Assembly: GCA_035252155.1 (NCBI GenBank)
Contig: DATFDL010000078.1
Span: 1-21,904, forward strand
Length of the DNA: 21,904 nucleotides
Reading direction: 5' to 3'
From: JAICLL01 sp035252155
Lineage (GTDB): Bacteria > Planctomycetota > Planctomycetia > Pirellulales > JAICIG01
In this document: positions 14,819 through 21,299 of the stretch, piece by piece
Numbering within the stretch: position 1 is the first letter of the stretch
Layout of the letters: every line of letters begins with the position of its first letter
Position numbers and translations under genes: made by a program
Notes under the pieces: generated by a model
Told to the model about the DNA's origin: nothing
The model's database searches: none
Seen by the model: only the letters and a program-made list of their open reading frames with translations

Positions 14819-15027
14819 AACCCGCACAATCCAAAGAGTTTAAGATCAACAATTTCCTCCGATTTCGGCGGCGAACTATTGCATCGCGGGGCGAAAACCG
14901 TATCTTGCAAGTTGCGCCGCGATCTTGCACACGCTGTTTCAAGTGCGCACGTCGCGGCCGGCGGTCTGAGGCGATCGCTGAACGATTGAAACGGTCCATG
15001 GCACGGCCAGCCCGGCCCACAGGCAAC
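14819..15027. promoter_or_regulatory. Divergent spacer between the YbaK-type and membrane protein genes
   Basis: 209 bp without a supported gene. ATCTTGCA occurs twice (near 14901 and 14932). No convincing -35/-10 pair was found on either strand. Confidence 0.3.
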
Positions 15028-16356
15028 ATGGAACAATTTCTCTGGAAATACAAGCCCGTCGAACTGACGACGTGGGTCTATTTGTCGTCGTTGTTGACGG
15101 TAGCGATCTATTTCAAATTCAGTCGGCTGTGGAGCATGCGCAATCTCGACTTGCTGGCGCTGATCGCGCTGGCGCCGGGGCTGCTGTTGATCGACTATGG
15201 AACCGACGTGCGCTATTACGGCTACATCTGGCTGTTTGTCGTCGGCGGCTGGTTTTTGATCCGCCTGATCATCGACTTATTCATGGTGCGACGGCCGCTG
15301 CTCGAGCCGAACCTTACGTCGGGCGGACTGACGTTCATTGCCGTGTCGCTGTTTATCTTCTTGATGGTCAATGTGCTCAACAAGCAACCGACGGAAAACG
15401 ATCTCGAGGGACCGCGGATGCTCGAAAGCATCTTGCATCGCGAGCAGCCGCCCGACGACCGCAGCCTGGCCCGGCACGGTCCGGGCTTTCCCTGGCTGTT
15501 TTTGATTCCCAGCATCACCACCAAAACGCTGTCGTCGAAGACCGACCTGGCCGCCGTGCCCGAACGCGGACGCTACATGGTGCAAGCCGCGACGGCCCGA
15601 ACGATGGCCATTCTTTCGCACCTGGCCGTGGTGTTGGGCATGGTGGTCATAGGCGTGTGGCACTTCGACAACATCCGCACAGGCGTTGCCGCGGCGACGC
15701 TCTATCTACTCTTGCCCTACACGGCGCAGATGACCGGCCGCGTCGAACACGTCGTGCCGGCCGCACTGTTGGTGTGGGCCATCGCGACCTATCGCCGGCC
15801 CTTGGTGTCGGGCGTATTGCTGGGCCTGGCCACCGGCGCGATTTATTACCCGCTCTTCTTATTGCCATTATGGATTGGCTTTTATTGGCACCGTGGGCTG
15901 CTTCGATTCAGCGCCGGTTTTGTCGCCATGCTGATCGTGCTGGCAGCGGCCCTGGCGTCTACGTCCACCGATTTCGACCACTTTCTCGCGCAGGCGAAGA
16001 TGATGTTCGGTTGGGCCAACGTCGCAGCGCCGGGGGTCGATGGATTCTGGGTGTTTTATCTTTCCTCCGAGCCGTATCGCATTCCGCTGTTTGCGCTTTA
16101 TGCGGTCATGTGCGTTTGGTTCGCCTTTTGGCCGGCGCCTAAAAATCTGGGGACGCTGCTGAGTTGTTCGGCCGCTGTGATGCTGGGCACGCAGTTTTGG
16201 CAGGTCAACGCCGGCGGCACTTATCTCGCCTGGTATCTGCCCTTGCTGCTGCTGACGATCTTCCGGCCGAACCTCGAGGATCGAGTAGCCGTGGCAACCT
16301 TGGGTGAGGGCTGGTTCGCGCGTCGCGGAATTTTTTTATCGCGCCGCGCCGCCTAG
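15028..16356 (+). CDS. Polytopic integral membrane protein, unknown function
   Basis: 442 residues from ATG 15028 (AGG 5 nt upstream); ATG 14998 would add ten residues of low-complexity Arg/Pro. About eleven hydrophobic segments are visible, for example LDLLALIALAPGLLLIDY, GYIWLFVVGGWFLIRLIIDL, LTFIAVSLFIFLMVNVL, SHLAVVLGMVVIGVWHF, GVLLGLATGAIYYPLFLLPL, FVAMLIVLAAALAST, IPLFALYAVMCVWFAFWP and YLAWYLPLLLLTIF. A soluble loop of about 70 residues (NDLEGPRMLESILHREQPPD to PERGRYMVQ) follows the fourth helix. The architecture resembles GT-C type glycosyltransferase or lipid-carrier membrane proteins, with VEHVVPAALLVWAIATYRRP similar to their polyprenyl region, but no catalytic motif was found to prove it. 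Confidence 0.75.
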   Translation: MEQFLWKYKPVELTTWVYLSSLLTVAIYFKFSRLWSMRNLDLLALIALAPGLLLIDYGTDVRYYGYIWLFVVGGWFLIRLIIDLFMVRRPLLEPNLTSGGLTFIAVSLFIFLMVNVLNKQPTENDLEGPRMLESILHREQPPDDRSLARHGPGFPWLFLIPSITTKTLSSKTDLAAVPERGRYMVQAATARTMAILSHLAVVLGMVVIGVWHFDNIRTGVAAATLYLLLPYTAQMTGRVEHVVPAALLVWAIATYRRPLVSGVLLGLATGAIYYPLFLLPLWIGFYWHRGLLRFSAGFVAMLIVLAAALASTSTDFDHFLAQAKMMFGWANVAAPGVDGFWVFYLSSEPYRIPLFALYAVMCVWFAFWPAPKNLGTLLSCSAAVMLGTQFWQVNAGGTYLAWYLPLLLLTIFRPNLEDRVAVATLGEGWFARRGIFLSRRAA

Positions 16357-16384
16357 ACTGAGCGGCTGTCTCTACACGCGGGAA

Positions 16385-16403
16385 GCGTCTGATCGGTTTT
16401 GAC
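16385..16403 (+). repeat. 19-bp motif upstream of family A copy 3
   Basis: Identical to 14062-14080 and, like it, placed exactly 20 nt before the family A left arm. Confidence 0.85.
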
Positions 16404-16423
16404 GAACAAAACCGGAAATAGCC

Positions 16424-16516
16424 TCTGTAGGGGACGGACTCCGTGCCGTTCCGCTGAGGGGCGGCGCGACGTCCACCCGCCCTTCGCAGAACGCCACGGA
16501 GTGCGTTCCCTACAGA
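16424..16516. repeat. Palindromic intergenic element, family A, copy 3
   Basis: Arms 16424-16453 and 16487-16516 match as reverse complements at 26 of 30 positions, around a 33-nt loop that keeps CGACGTC from the other copies. It is the most diverged copy. It lies between the convergent membrane protein gene and the small HTH-like gene. Confidence 0.88.
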
Positions 16517-16540
16517 CGTCGAACGGACGAATACCGGATG

Positions 16541-16771
16541 TTACGAGGCAAACCCGCGTTGCATGCCCAACGGAGTGGTGGCGGGAACTCCGGACGGTGA
16601 CAGCGATTGCCCGTCGGCGACTTCGCGCATGATGTCGCGCACTTGGTACACCGAGACTTCGATTTCGTCCATCGCCAGGCTGGCGATGATGTCACGAGTA
16701 GTGGCTCGGGGATGCAAATGGATTCGCTCGCGGATGGCTTGGGCCGCCTGGGGAAAGTAGGTGTGGCTCAT
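16541..16771 (-). CDS. Small HTH-like protein downstream of the anti-sigma gene
   Basis: 76 residues from ATG 16771. The sequence FPQAAQAIRERIHLHPRATTRDIIASL followed by EIEVSVYQVRDIMREVAD has the helix-turn-helix spacing of small winged-helix regulators, and the last 20 residues are unstructured. It follows the anti-sigma gene by 112 bp on the same strand and may share its transcript. The start has only a weak purine stretch upstream; an upstream in-frame start exists but would add an unlikely Arg/Ser-rich leader. The family is not recognised with certainty; small size makes this call tentative. Confidence 0.5.
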   Translation of the reverse strand: MSHTYFPQAAQAIRERIHLHPRATTRDIIASLAMDEIEVSVYQVRDIMREVADGQSLSPSGVPATTPLGMQRGFAS

Positions 16772-16883
16772 GGCGTTCGGCTCGGCCGAAAGAAGTGGAG
16801 AACATGGGGCGTTGCCTAACGGTGCAAATAGCAGGCCCCGTAGCCACCAATCAGCTTTCGCCGCGAATAGGCCTGAGCGCGAT

Positions 16884-17705
16884 CTACGCGGTGCTCTGCT
16901 GCTGCGGGATGTAGCTCCTGAACTCGCGCGTGCCGCCCGCCACCACCAAGACATAGAGCTGCCCACCGTTTTGCCACACGCCAATGGTGAGACCGCCGGT
17001 CGAGGCCACGGAGTGCGGAGTCGTTGCGATGCTCGCCAGGCTGCGCGAACGAGGGTTCACCACGTACAAGGTGGCACCGACCCCACGGTTGTTCGTCAGC
17101 GTGTAAGCGATCGCCGGAAGATCGAGAAAACCGCGGGCCATCTCGCGCCAACCACGAATGTGGGCCCGCGCCAGCCGCGCGTCGACCGGAAACTGTGGCG
17201 GCGCGGCCGTGGTCAGCAGTTCGGCATCGGCATTGTCCGTGGTGTGGATTTCGCGGGCAAACTGTTCGACCGCCGCCGCATCGATCGGCTCGCGATTGGG
17301 ACGCAAGGCGAAGGCTACCAGGCCGACGACCGCTGCCACGGCGGCGCTACCCAACGCAATCTTGAAATTGCGCCGGCGCCAAGGGCGTGCGGCAATCGTG
17401 GGCCGTGGTCGACCCGCCCGGTCGGCCGGTTGGCGAACGTCCGCAGGACACGTCCCGGCGGGTGCCTGGTGAGCCAAATTGGCCAAAATCCGCTCAGCAA
17501 GTCCCTCTGGGACAGGCGTCCGCTGCGTCGCGGCTGCAATCGCCCGATCTCGTCGCTCAACATAGCCTCGCAGGCGGTCGACCGACTGCCGCGGGTGGCC
17601 AGCAAGTGCGGCGGCGACCTCGGGCAACTGCATGTCGTCGCTATCGGGACGGCAAGCGTCGACCGCGGCGAGCAAATCGGGCGAGAGGTCCTCTTGGTGG
17701 TTCAT
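16884..17705 (-). CDS. Membrane-anchored anti-sigma factor
   Basis: 273 residues. The cytoplasmic N-terminal part (residues 1-110) is acidic then Arg-rich, with HPRQSVDRLRGYVERRDRAI and TPVPEGLAERILANL resembling the sigma-binding helices of anti-sigma factors. A single transmembrane helix follows (about 115-134, FKIALGSAAVAAVVGLVAFAL). The periplasmic domain (from about 135) contains HIRGWREMARGFLDLPAIAYTLTNNRGVGATLYVVNP and ends GGTREFRSYIPQQQSTA. It starts 6 nt after the ECF sigma factor stop on the same strand, the usual arrangement. The family keeps the sigma factor inactive at the membrane until a signal arrives. A zinc-binding HxxxCxxC motif is not present, so it is not a ZAS-type member. 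Confidence 0.85.
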   Translation of the reverse strand: MNHQEDLSPDLLAAVDACRPDSDDMQLPEVAAALAGHPRQSVDRLRGYVERRDRAIAAATQRTPVPEGLAERILANLAHQAPAGTCPADVRQPADRAGRPRPTIAARPWRRRNFKIALGSAAVAAVVGLVAFALRPNREPIDAAAVEQFAREIHTTDNADAELLTTAAPPQFPVDARLARAHIRGWREMARGFLDLPAIAYTLTNNRGVGATLYVVNPRSRSLASIATTPHSVASTGGLTIGVWQNGGQLYVLVVAGGTREFRSYIPQQQSTA

Positions 17706-17711
17706 GGTTGG

Positions 17712-18302
17712 TTAGCCTGCTTGGTGCGCCGCCGCGCGGGCCGAGCGCGCAGAGGGCCGCACCAGCTTTTCGCCCGGACGCGATGAAGCCGGCGAATCTT
17801 CTTCCCCTTGGGTATCAAAAAGCCTGGCCCGCAGTCGCCCCTTAGCTCTTGATAATCGGCTCATTACTGTGCCCGTGGGCACATTCAGTTTTTCCGAGAT
17901 CTCCCGGTACGAGCAGCCTTCGAAATAAAAGAGCAACACCACCAGCTTAAATTCGTCAGGCAGGTCGTCGATTGCCCGCTGTAGTTCCTCCGGGTCGACC
18001 ATGAGATCTTCAGGCCGGTCGGCCGGGATTGTACTCAGGTCGAGTTGCATGTCGGCCGCCGCAATGGGCCTCCGCTGACGGCAAAGGCGTAGGTAACAAC
18101 TTCGCAGAATTGCGAACAGCCACCCCCGCCCGTGCTCGGGTTCGCGCAATTGGCCGAAATTCTGGTGTGCCGCCAAAAAAGTCTGTTGCGTCAGGTCCTC
18201 CGCGTCGCACGTCGCCCCGGTGAGCCGATAGGCGTACCGAAACACGGCGGCGTGATGGTCGGCCACGAACTGGCTAATATCCGCGGTGGGCGCGTGTTCC
18301 AT
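17712..18302 (-). CDS. ECF-type RNA polymerase sigma factor
   Basis: 196 residues. Region 2 is clear: FVADHHAAVFRYAYRLTGATCDAEDLTQQTFLAAHQNFGQL, containing the DAEDLTQQTF box for core polymerase and -10 recognition. Region 4 reads LPDEFKLVVLLFYFEGCSYREISEKLNVPTGTVMSRLSRAKGRLRARL, with the helix-turn-helix that contacts the -35 element. The tail after residue 165 (GEEDSPASSRPGEKL) is a long, low-complexity extension of about 30 residues not needed by the core family. It is followed by its anti-sigma factor. The ATG at 18302 has AGGCGG 5 nt upstream. Target promoters are unknown; positive autoregulation from the divergent region 18303-18510 is plausible. Confidence 0.95.
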   Translation of the reverse strand: MEHAPTADISQFVADHHAAVFRYAYRLTGATCDAEDLTQQTFLAAHQNFGQLREPEHGRGWLFAILRSCYLRLCRQRRPIAAADMQLDLSTIPADRPEDLMVDPEELQRAIDDLPDEFKLVVLLFYFEGCSYREISEKLNVPTGTVMSRLSRAKGRLRARLFDTQGEEDSPASSRPGEKLVRPSARSARAAAHQAG

Positions 18303-18416
18303 GATCCGCCTACACCAGCAAGAGACTCATTGGGCGAGATTTATTCCCTCGGGGCCTGCCAATAACCGACGAAAAATTGAGCGGACCGCCCTTGGGAATG
18401 GCCCCATTCTAGCGAC

Positions 18417-18427
18417 ACGATAATCGT
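18417..18427. promoter_or_regulatory. Operator-like palindrome ACGATAATCGT
   Basis: A perfect 11-nt palindrome about its central A, with partial extension to GCG/CGC on the flanks. It lies in the divergent spacer, 84 bp before the lipoprotein start. A regulator site is inferred only from symmetry and position. Confidence 0.35.
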
Positions 18428-18496
18428 CGCATAAGCTGATCGCATAATGCAAGCCCGAGACAAAAGACCAAGAAGCCGCAGGAAACTCTGAATCAC

Positions 18497-18503
18497 AAAG
18501 GAG
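18497..18503 (+). promoter_or_regulatory. Strong ribosome binding site of the lipoprotein
   Basis: AAAGGAG, 7 nt before ATG 18511, the best Shine-Dalgarno of the window; the small gene is probably well translated. Confidence 0.75.
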
Positions 18504-18510
18504 TTAAACC

Positions 18511-18810
18511 ATGTCGAAGTCACTTATTTGTACGTTGCTGATGAGTGCCGGTATTTTGGCAATTGGGTGTCAACCGAGTGCCAGCAACGCTCCACCGACG
18601 AGCAGAACCACGCCCTCGCCCAGGGCGGGGCTCGACAGCGGCCCGCCCATCGAGCAGGCGGAGCCAGCCGACGAAGTGGTTGCCCCGAACGCCGATCCGG
18701 GTAAAGACCCAAACCGCGATAAGACACACGCCGAGGGATTACCCTCGGGCGATGAAAGCTCGCAAGCTGCCCCCAACGACGGCGACGCCGAGCCGCCGGC
18801 CCGCCCGTAA
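18511..18810 (+). CDS. Small Pro/Asp-rich lipoprotein
   Basis: 99 residues. A signal peptide II is clear: MSKSLICTLLMSAGILAIGC with the lipobox LAIGC and the lipidated Cys at position 20. The mature 80 residues are disordered in appearance, rich in Pro, Ala, Asp and Glu (SNAPPTSRTTPSPRAGLDSG, ADEVVAPNADPGKDPNRDKT). No enzymatic motif is present. Such short acidic lipoproteins are common and unassigned in planctomycetes. It is divergent from the sigma factor and could be part of its regulon, though this is only positional. The stop codon TAA (18808-18810) lies inside the first unit of a tandem palindrome array. Confidence 0.8.
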   Translation: MSKSLICTLLMSAGILAIGCQPSASNAPPTSRTTPSPRAGLDSGPPIEQAEPADEVVAPNADPGKDPNRDKTHAEGLPSGDESSQAAPNDGDAEPPARP

Positions 18811-18950
18811 AACGGAATTCAGTCCGTTTCCATGCGTAGAACGGTATTTATTCCGTTTCCATCCCGTAGAACGGAATTTATTCCGTTTCCATCCCGTAGA
18901 ACGGAAATCATTCCGTTCTTGATCGGGAACGGAATGAATTCCGTTCTACG
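18804..18950. repeat. Tandem array of about 30-bp palindromic units (element E)
   Basis: Four head-to-tail units (18804-18833, 18834-18862, 18863-18892, 18893-18923) each contain CGTAGAACGGAAT...ATTCCGTT, itself a palindrome. A fifth unit (18924-18950) is in the opposite orientation and pairs with the fourth: 18895-18918 and 18927-18950 match at 23 of 24 positions across an 8-nt loop. The array starts inside the lipoprotein gene and ends 78 bp before the peptidase start. It has no unique spacers. Confidence 0.9.
18895..18950 (+). terminator. Large hairpin closing the tandem array, possible lipoprotein terminator
   Basis: The two facing end units give a 24-nt stem, one mismatch, 8-nt loop, followed by GAGAGGTCTTTT. 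The T-run is short and 8 nt away, so terminator function is possible but unproved. Confidence 0.45.
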
Positions 18951-19028
18951 AGAGGTCTTTTGCACCGACTCGCGTCAAACGTTAAGGTGGTAGGCATTCC
19001 TCATCCAATGCCCGCATACGAGCCATCC

Positions 19029-20726
19029 ATGCAACGCCTTCGAGCTTCGCTGACTCCGCTTTCTTTCCTCGCCCTTTCCATGATTGCCTCGACAAACACC
19101 CCCGCGGCCGAAAATACCGCCGACATGGCCCGCCAGGTCATCGCCGATTACGAGCAGCGCATCCGCCCATTGGAAATCGAAGTCGGCCGCCGCTGGTGGG
19201 ACGCCAACGTCACCGGCGCCGACGACGCCTACGAGCGCAAACAAGAAGCCGAGAACAAGCTCGATGCCGCGCTGGCCGACCGCGAGCGGTTCGACCGACT
19301 GAAGCGCTGCGATCAGACCAAGCTGGCCGACAAGCTGCTGGCCCGGCAAATCCGCGTTTTGTATCTGCAAGCCTTGCCCAAGCAGGTCGATCCCGACTTG
19401 CTCAAGCAAATGGTCGCGCGGGCCAACGCCATCGAGATGCGGTTCAATGTCTTTCGGGCAAAAGTGAGCGGACGCGAGATGCCCGACAGCGAAGTCCGCA
19501 AGATACTTAAGCAGTCGCACGACTCCGACGAGCGGCGGGCCGTGTGGGAAGCCAGCAAGCAGGTGGGCGGCGAAGTCGAGCAAGACCTGCGCACGCTGGT
19601 TGGGCTGCGGAACAAATCGGCCCGTGAGCTGGGCTTTGCCGACTATCATGCGATGCAGCTCGAATTGAACGAGCAGACTCAACAGCAGGTGCTCGACTTA
19701 TTCGACGAGCTTGACCGGCTGACCCGGCAGCCCTTTGAAGAAGTCGCCAAGGCCGACATCGACCGGCGGCTGGCCAAGATGTACGGCATCGCGGTCGACG
19801 AGCTGCGGCCGTGGCACTATCACGATCCATTTTTTCAAGAAGCGCCCGCGATCTACGAAACCAGCCTCGACGCCGCCTACGCCGGGGCCGATATCCCCGA
19901 AATGTGCAGCAAATTCTACGCGGGCATTGGGCTGCCCATCGACCGCGTTCTGGAGCGCAGCGATCTCTACGAGAAGCCGGGCAAAAACCCCCACGCCTTT
20001 TGCACCGACATCGACCGTGCGGGCGACGTGCGCGTGCTCGCCAACATCGTGCCCAACGAATACTGGATGGGCACCATGCTGCACGAGCTCGGGCATTCGG
20101 TTTACAGCAGCCTTTACATACCGCGCAGCCTGCCCTACAGCGTGCGCGGCGAGGCGCACATTCTGACCACCGAGGGGCTGGCGATGATGTTCGAGCGATT
20201 CTCCAAGAGCGCCGGTTGGCTGAAAGCGATGGGCGTCACCGTCGACGATCCCAAGGCTTTCGACGCCACCGGGCGGCTGATGCGCCGCAACAAGCTGCTG
20301 ATCTTTTCGCGCTGGTGCCAGGTGATGCTGCGATTCGAGAAAGAGCTCTACGGCAATCCCGATCAAGACCTGAACGACCTCTGGTGGTCGCTGGTCGAAA
20401 AATATCAAGGCATCCAGCGGCCCGCCGATCGCGATGCGCCCGATTACGCCAGCAAGATCCACATCGTCGTCGCCCCGGCCTACTATCACAACTACATGAT
20501 GGGCGAACTGTTCGCCTGCCAGTTGAACCACGCGATTGCCCGTGAGGTGTTTGAGGGCGGCGATCCGCAAACCATCGACTACACGGGCCGGCGCGAGGTC
20601 GGCGACTTTTTGCGGAAGAAGCTTTTTGCTCCTGGCCGCACGCTGCCCTGGAACGAGCTGACCCGTTTCGCCACTGGCGACGAATTGAATCCCCGCGCCT
20701 TCGCGGACGATTTGGGATCACGCTAA
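19029..20726 (+). CDS. Exported zinc metallopeptidase, M2/M3-like
   Basis: 565 residues from ATG 19029, chosen because it begins a Sec signal (MQRLRASLTPLSFLALSMIASTNTPAA); in-frame ATG 19008 and TTG 18960 are alternatives. The fold is the all-helical peptidase shared by M2 (angiotensin-converting-enzyme-like) and M3 (oligopeptidase) families: RRWWDANVTGADDAYERKQE near the start is M2-like. The gluzincin zinc site is intact: HELGH at 352-356 and the third ligand E382 in TTEGLAMMFERFS. The ending YYHNYMMGELFACQLNHAI is also typical. It would cleave short peptides in the periplasm. It stands alone, after a tandem palindrome array, with AGGCCG/CGGCCT (20729-20746) just after its stop. Confidence 0.93.
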   Translation: MQRLRASLTPLSFLALSMIASTNTPAAENTADMARQVIADYEQRIRPLEIEVGRRWWDANVTGADDAYERKQEAENKLDAALADRERFDRLKRCDQTKLADKLLARQIRVLYLQALPKQVDPDLLKQMVARANAIEMRFNVFRAKVSGREMPDSEVRKILKQSHDSDERRAVWEASKQVGGEVEQDLRTLVGLRNKSARELGFADYHAMQLELNEQTQQQVLDLFDELDRLTRQPFEEVAKADIDRRLAKMYGIAVDELRPWHYHDPFFQEAPAIYETSLDAAYAGADIPEMCSKFYAGIGLPIDRVLERSDLYEKPGKNPHAFCTDIDRAGDVRVLANIVPNEYWMGTMLHELGHSVYSSLYIPRSLPYSVRGEAHILTTEGLAMMFERFSKSAGWLKAMGVTVDDPKAFDATGRLMRRNKLLIFSRWCQVMLRFEKELYGNPDQDLNDLWWSLVEKYQGIQRPADRDAPDYASKIHIVVAPAYYHNYMMGELFACQLNHAIAREVFEGGDPQTIDYTGRREVGDFLRKKLFAPGRTLPWNELTRFATGDELNPRAFADDLGSR

Positions 20727-20728
20727 GA

Positions 20729-20746
20729 AGGCCGTAGGGTCGGCCT
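20729..20746 (+). terminator. Short hairpin after the peptidase gene
   Basis: AGGCCG and CGGCCT pair across TAGGGT, starting 2 nt after the stop codon. No T-tract follows; termination is possible but weakly supported. Confidence 0.35.
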
Positions 20747-20815
20747 GCCCTGCCACATAATGGCCGTTTTGGGACGCGAAGTGGCCAAGCGTTATATGCC
20801 GGATTTGTTCCGCCG

Positions 20816-21013
20816 CGCCACCATCCGGGCTTGCCCCGGTGGGAGCGCTGACTAATCAGCTAGAAGAACGCAAATCCATACCCTTTTCTTTCCGCTGCCG
20901 CGTCGCACCCGCCGCCGGAGGCGGCAGATGCGACGCGGAAACGGAGGGGCGCGCTGGGCGGACGAATCTAGCTGATCAGTCAGCGCTCGGCGGGGACAAG
21001 CCCCGTCGTGGCG
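20816..21013. repeat. Composite inverted repeat element F (46-48 bp arms)
   Basis: Left arm 20816-20863 and right arm 20968-21013 are imperfect reverse complements that share a GAGCGCTGACT-A/G-ATCAGCTAG core and a GGGCTTG-CCCC core. The 104-nt interior carries its own hairpin at 20898-20938. Size (198 bp) and layered symmetry resemble a non-autonomous mobile element, but no target-site duplication was confirmed. Confidence 0.85.
20898..20938. repeat. Hairpin nested inside element F
   Basis: CCGCGTCGCACCCGCCGCC (20898-20916) pairs with 20920-20938 at 17 of 19 positions around a 3-nt loop. It would be a very stable RNA or cruciform stem. Confidence 0.8.
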
Positions 21014-21132
21014 GAATAAGAACGGAACCAGACCCGAGCCGGACAATAGCTCGTGCAAGCGCAATCTTGCAGTTTCTTGCCTCGAAGGAGCATCATAGAG
21101 AAGGGGCAATGCCCCTGGACAAATCGTACGCT

Positions 21133-21188
21133 AACCCGAAGCGCCAGCGAGGCAAAACCGGGCTACGTCCTCGCTTGCGCCTCGGGTT
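21133..21188. repeat. Inverted repeat element G
   Basis: AACCCGAAGCGCCAGCGAGG (21133-21152) and the reverse complement at 21169-21188 match at 18 of 20 positions around a 16-nt loop. The ACCCGAAGCGCAAGCGAGG word is one I associate with planctomycete intergenic DNA. Confidence 0.85.
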
Positions 21189-21287
21189 TGTGTGAGCGAC
21201 GAACTCGATCTTAGGACACCACCTGCGACGCCACCGATTCGACAAACCGGGCATGTCTTGATAGCATGACTCTGCGTTCGCGGCACT

Positions 21288-21292
21288 AGGAG
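21288..21292 (+). promoter_or_regulatory. Ribosome binding site of the last gene
   Basis: AGGAG, 7 nt before ATG 21300. Confidence 0.65.
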
Positions 21293-21299
21293 CACCGAC

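Larger units (their letters stand above)
18303..18510. promoter_or_regulatory. Divergent control region between the sigma factor and the lipoprotein
   Basis: 208 bp with no gene, AT-richer than its neighbours. It must hold the promoters of the sigma/anti-sigma operon and of the lipoprotein. No canonical housekeeping -35/-10 pair was found. CATAAT at 18443-18448 is a candidate -10 for the lipoprotein without a matching -35. Confidence 0.45.
20727..21299. other. 573-bp non-coding region with nested and separate inverted repeats
   Basis: No supported gene. It contains a small hairpin after the peptidase stop, composite element F with a nested hairpin (20816-21013), element G (21133-21188), and the promoter region of the last gene. 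Confidence 0.7.

Noticed and set aside
14905..15027. N-terminal extension of the polytopic membrane protein
   Set aside because: The extra residues are Arg/Pro-rich with no conservation signal, and the frame has a good ATG with upstream purines at 15028.
16772..16984. Longer form of the small HTH-like protein
   Set aside because: The extension is Trp/Arg/Ser low-complexity sequence antisense-like to the anti-sigma gene end and overlaps it in another frame.
18804..18950. CRISPR array
   Set aside because: Units of about 30 bp are directly adjacent and the repeat itself is the whole unit; there are no unique spacers and no cas genes.
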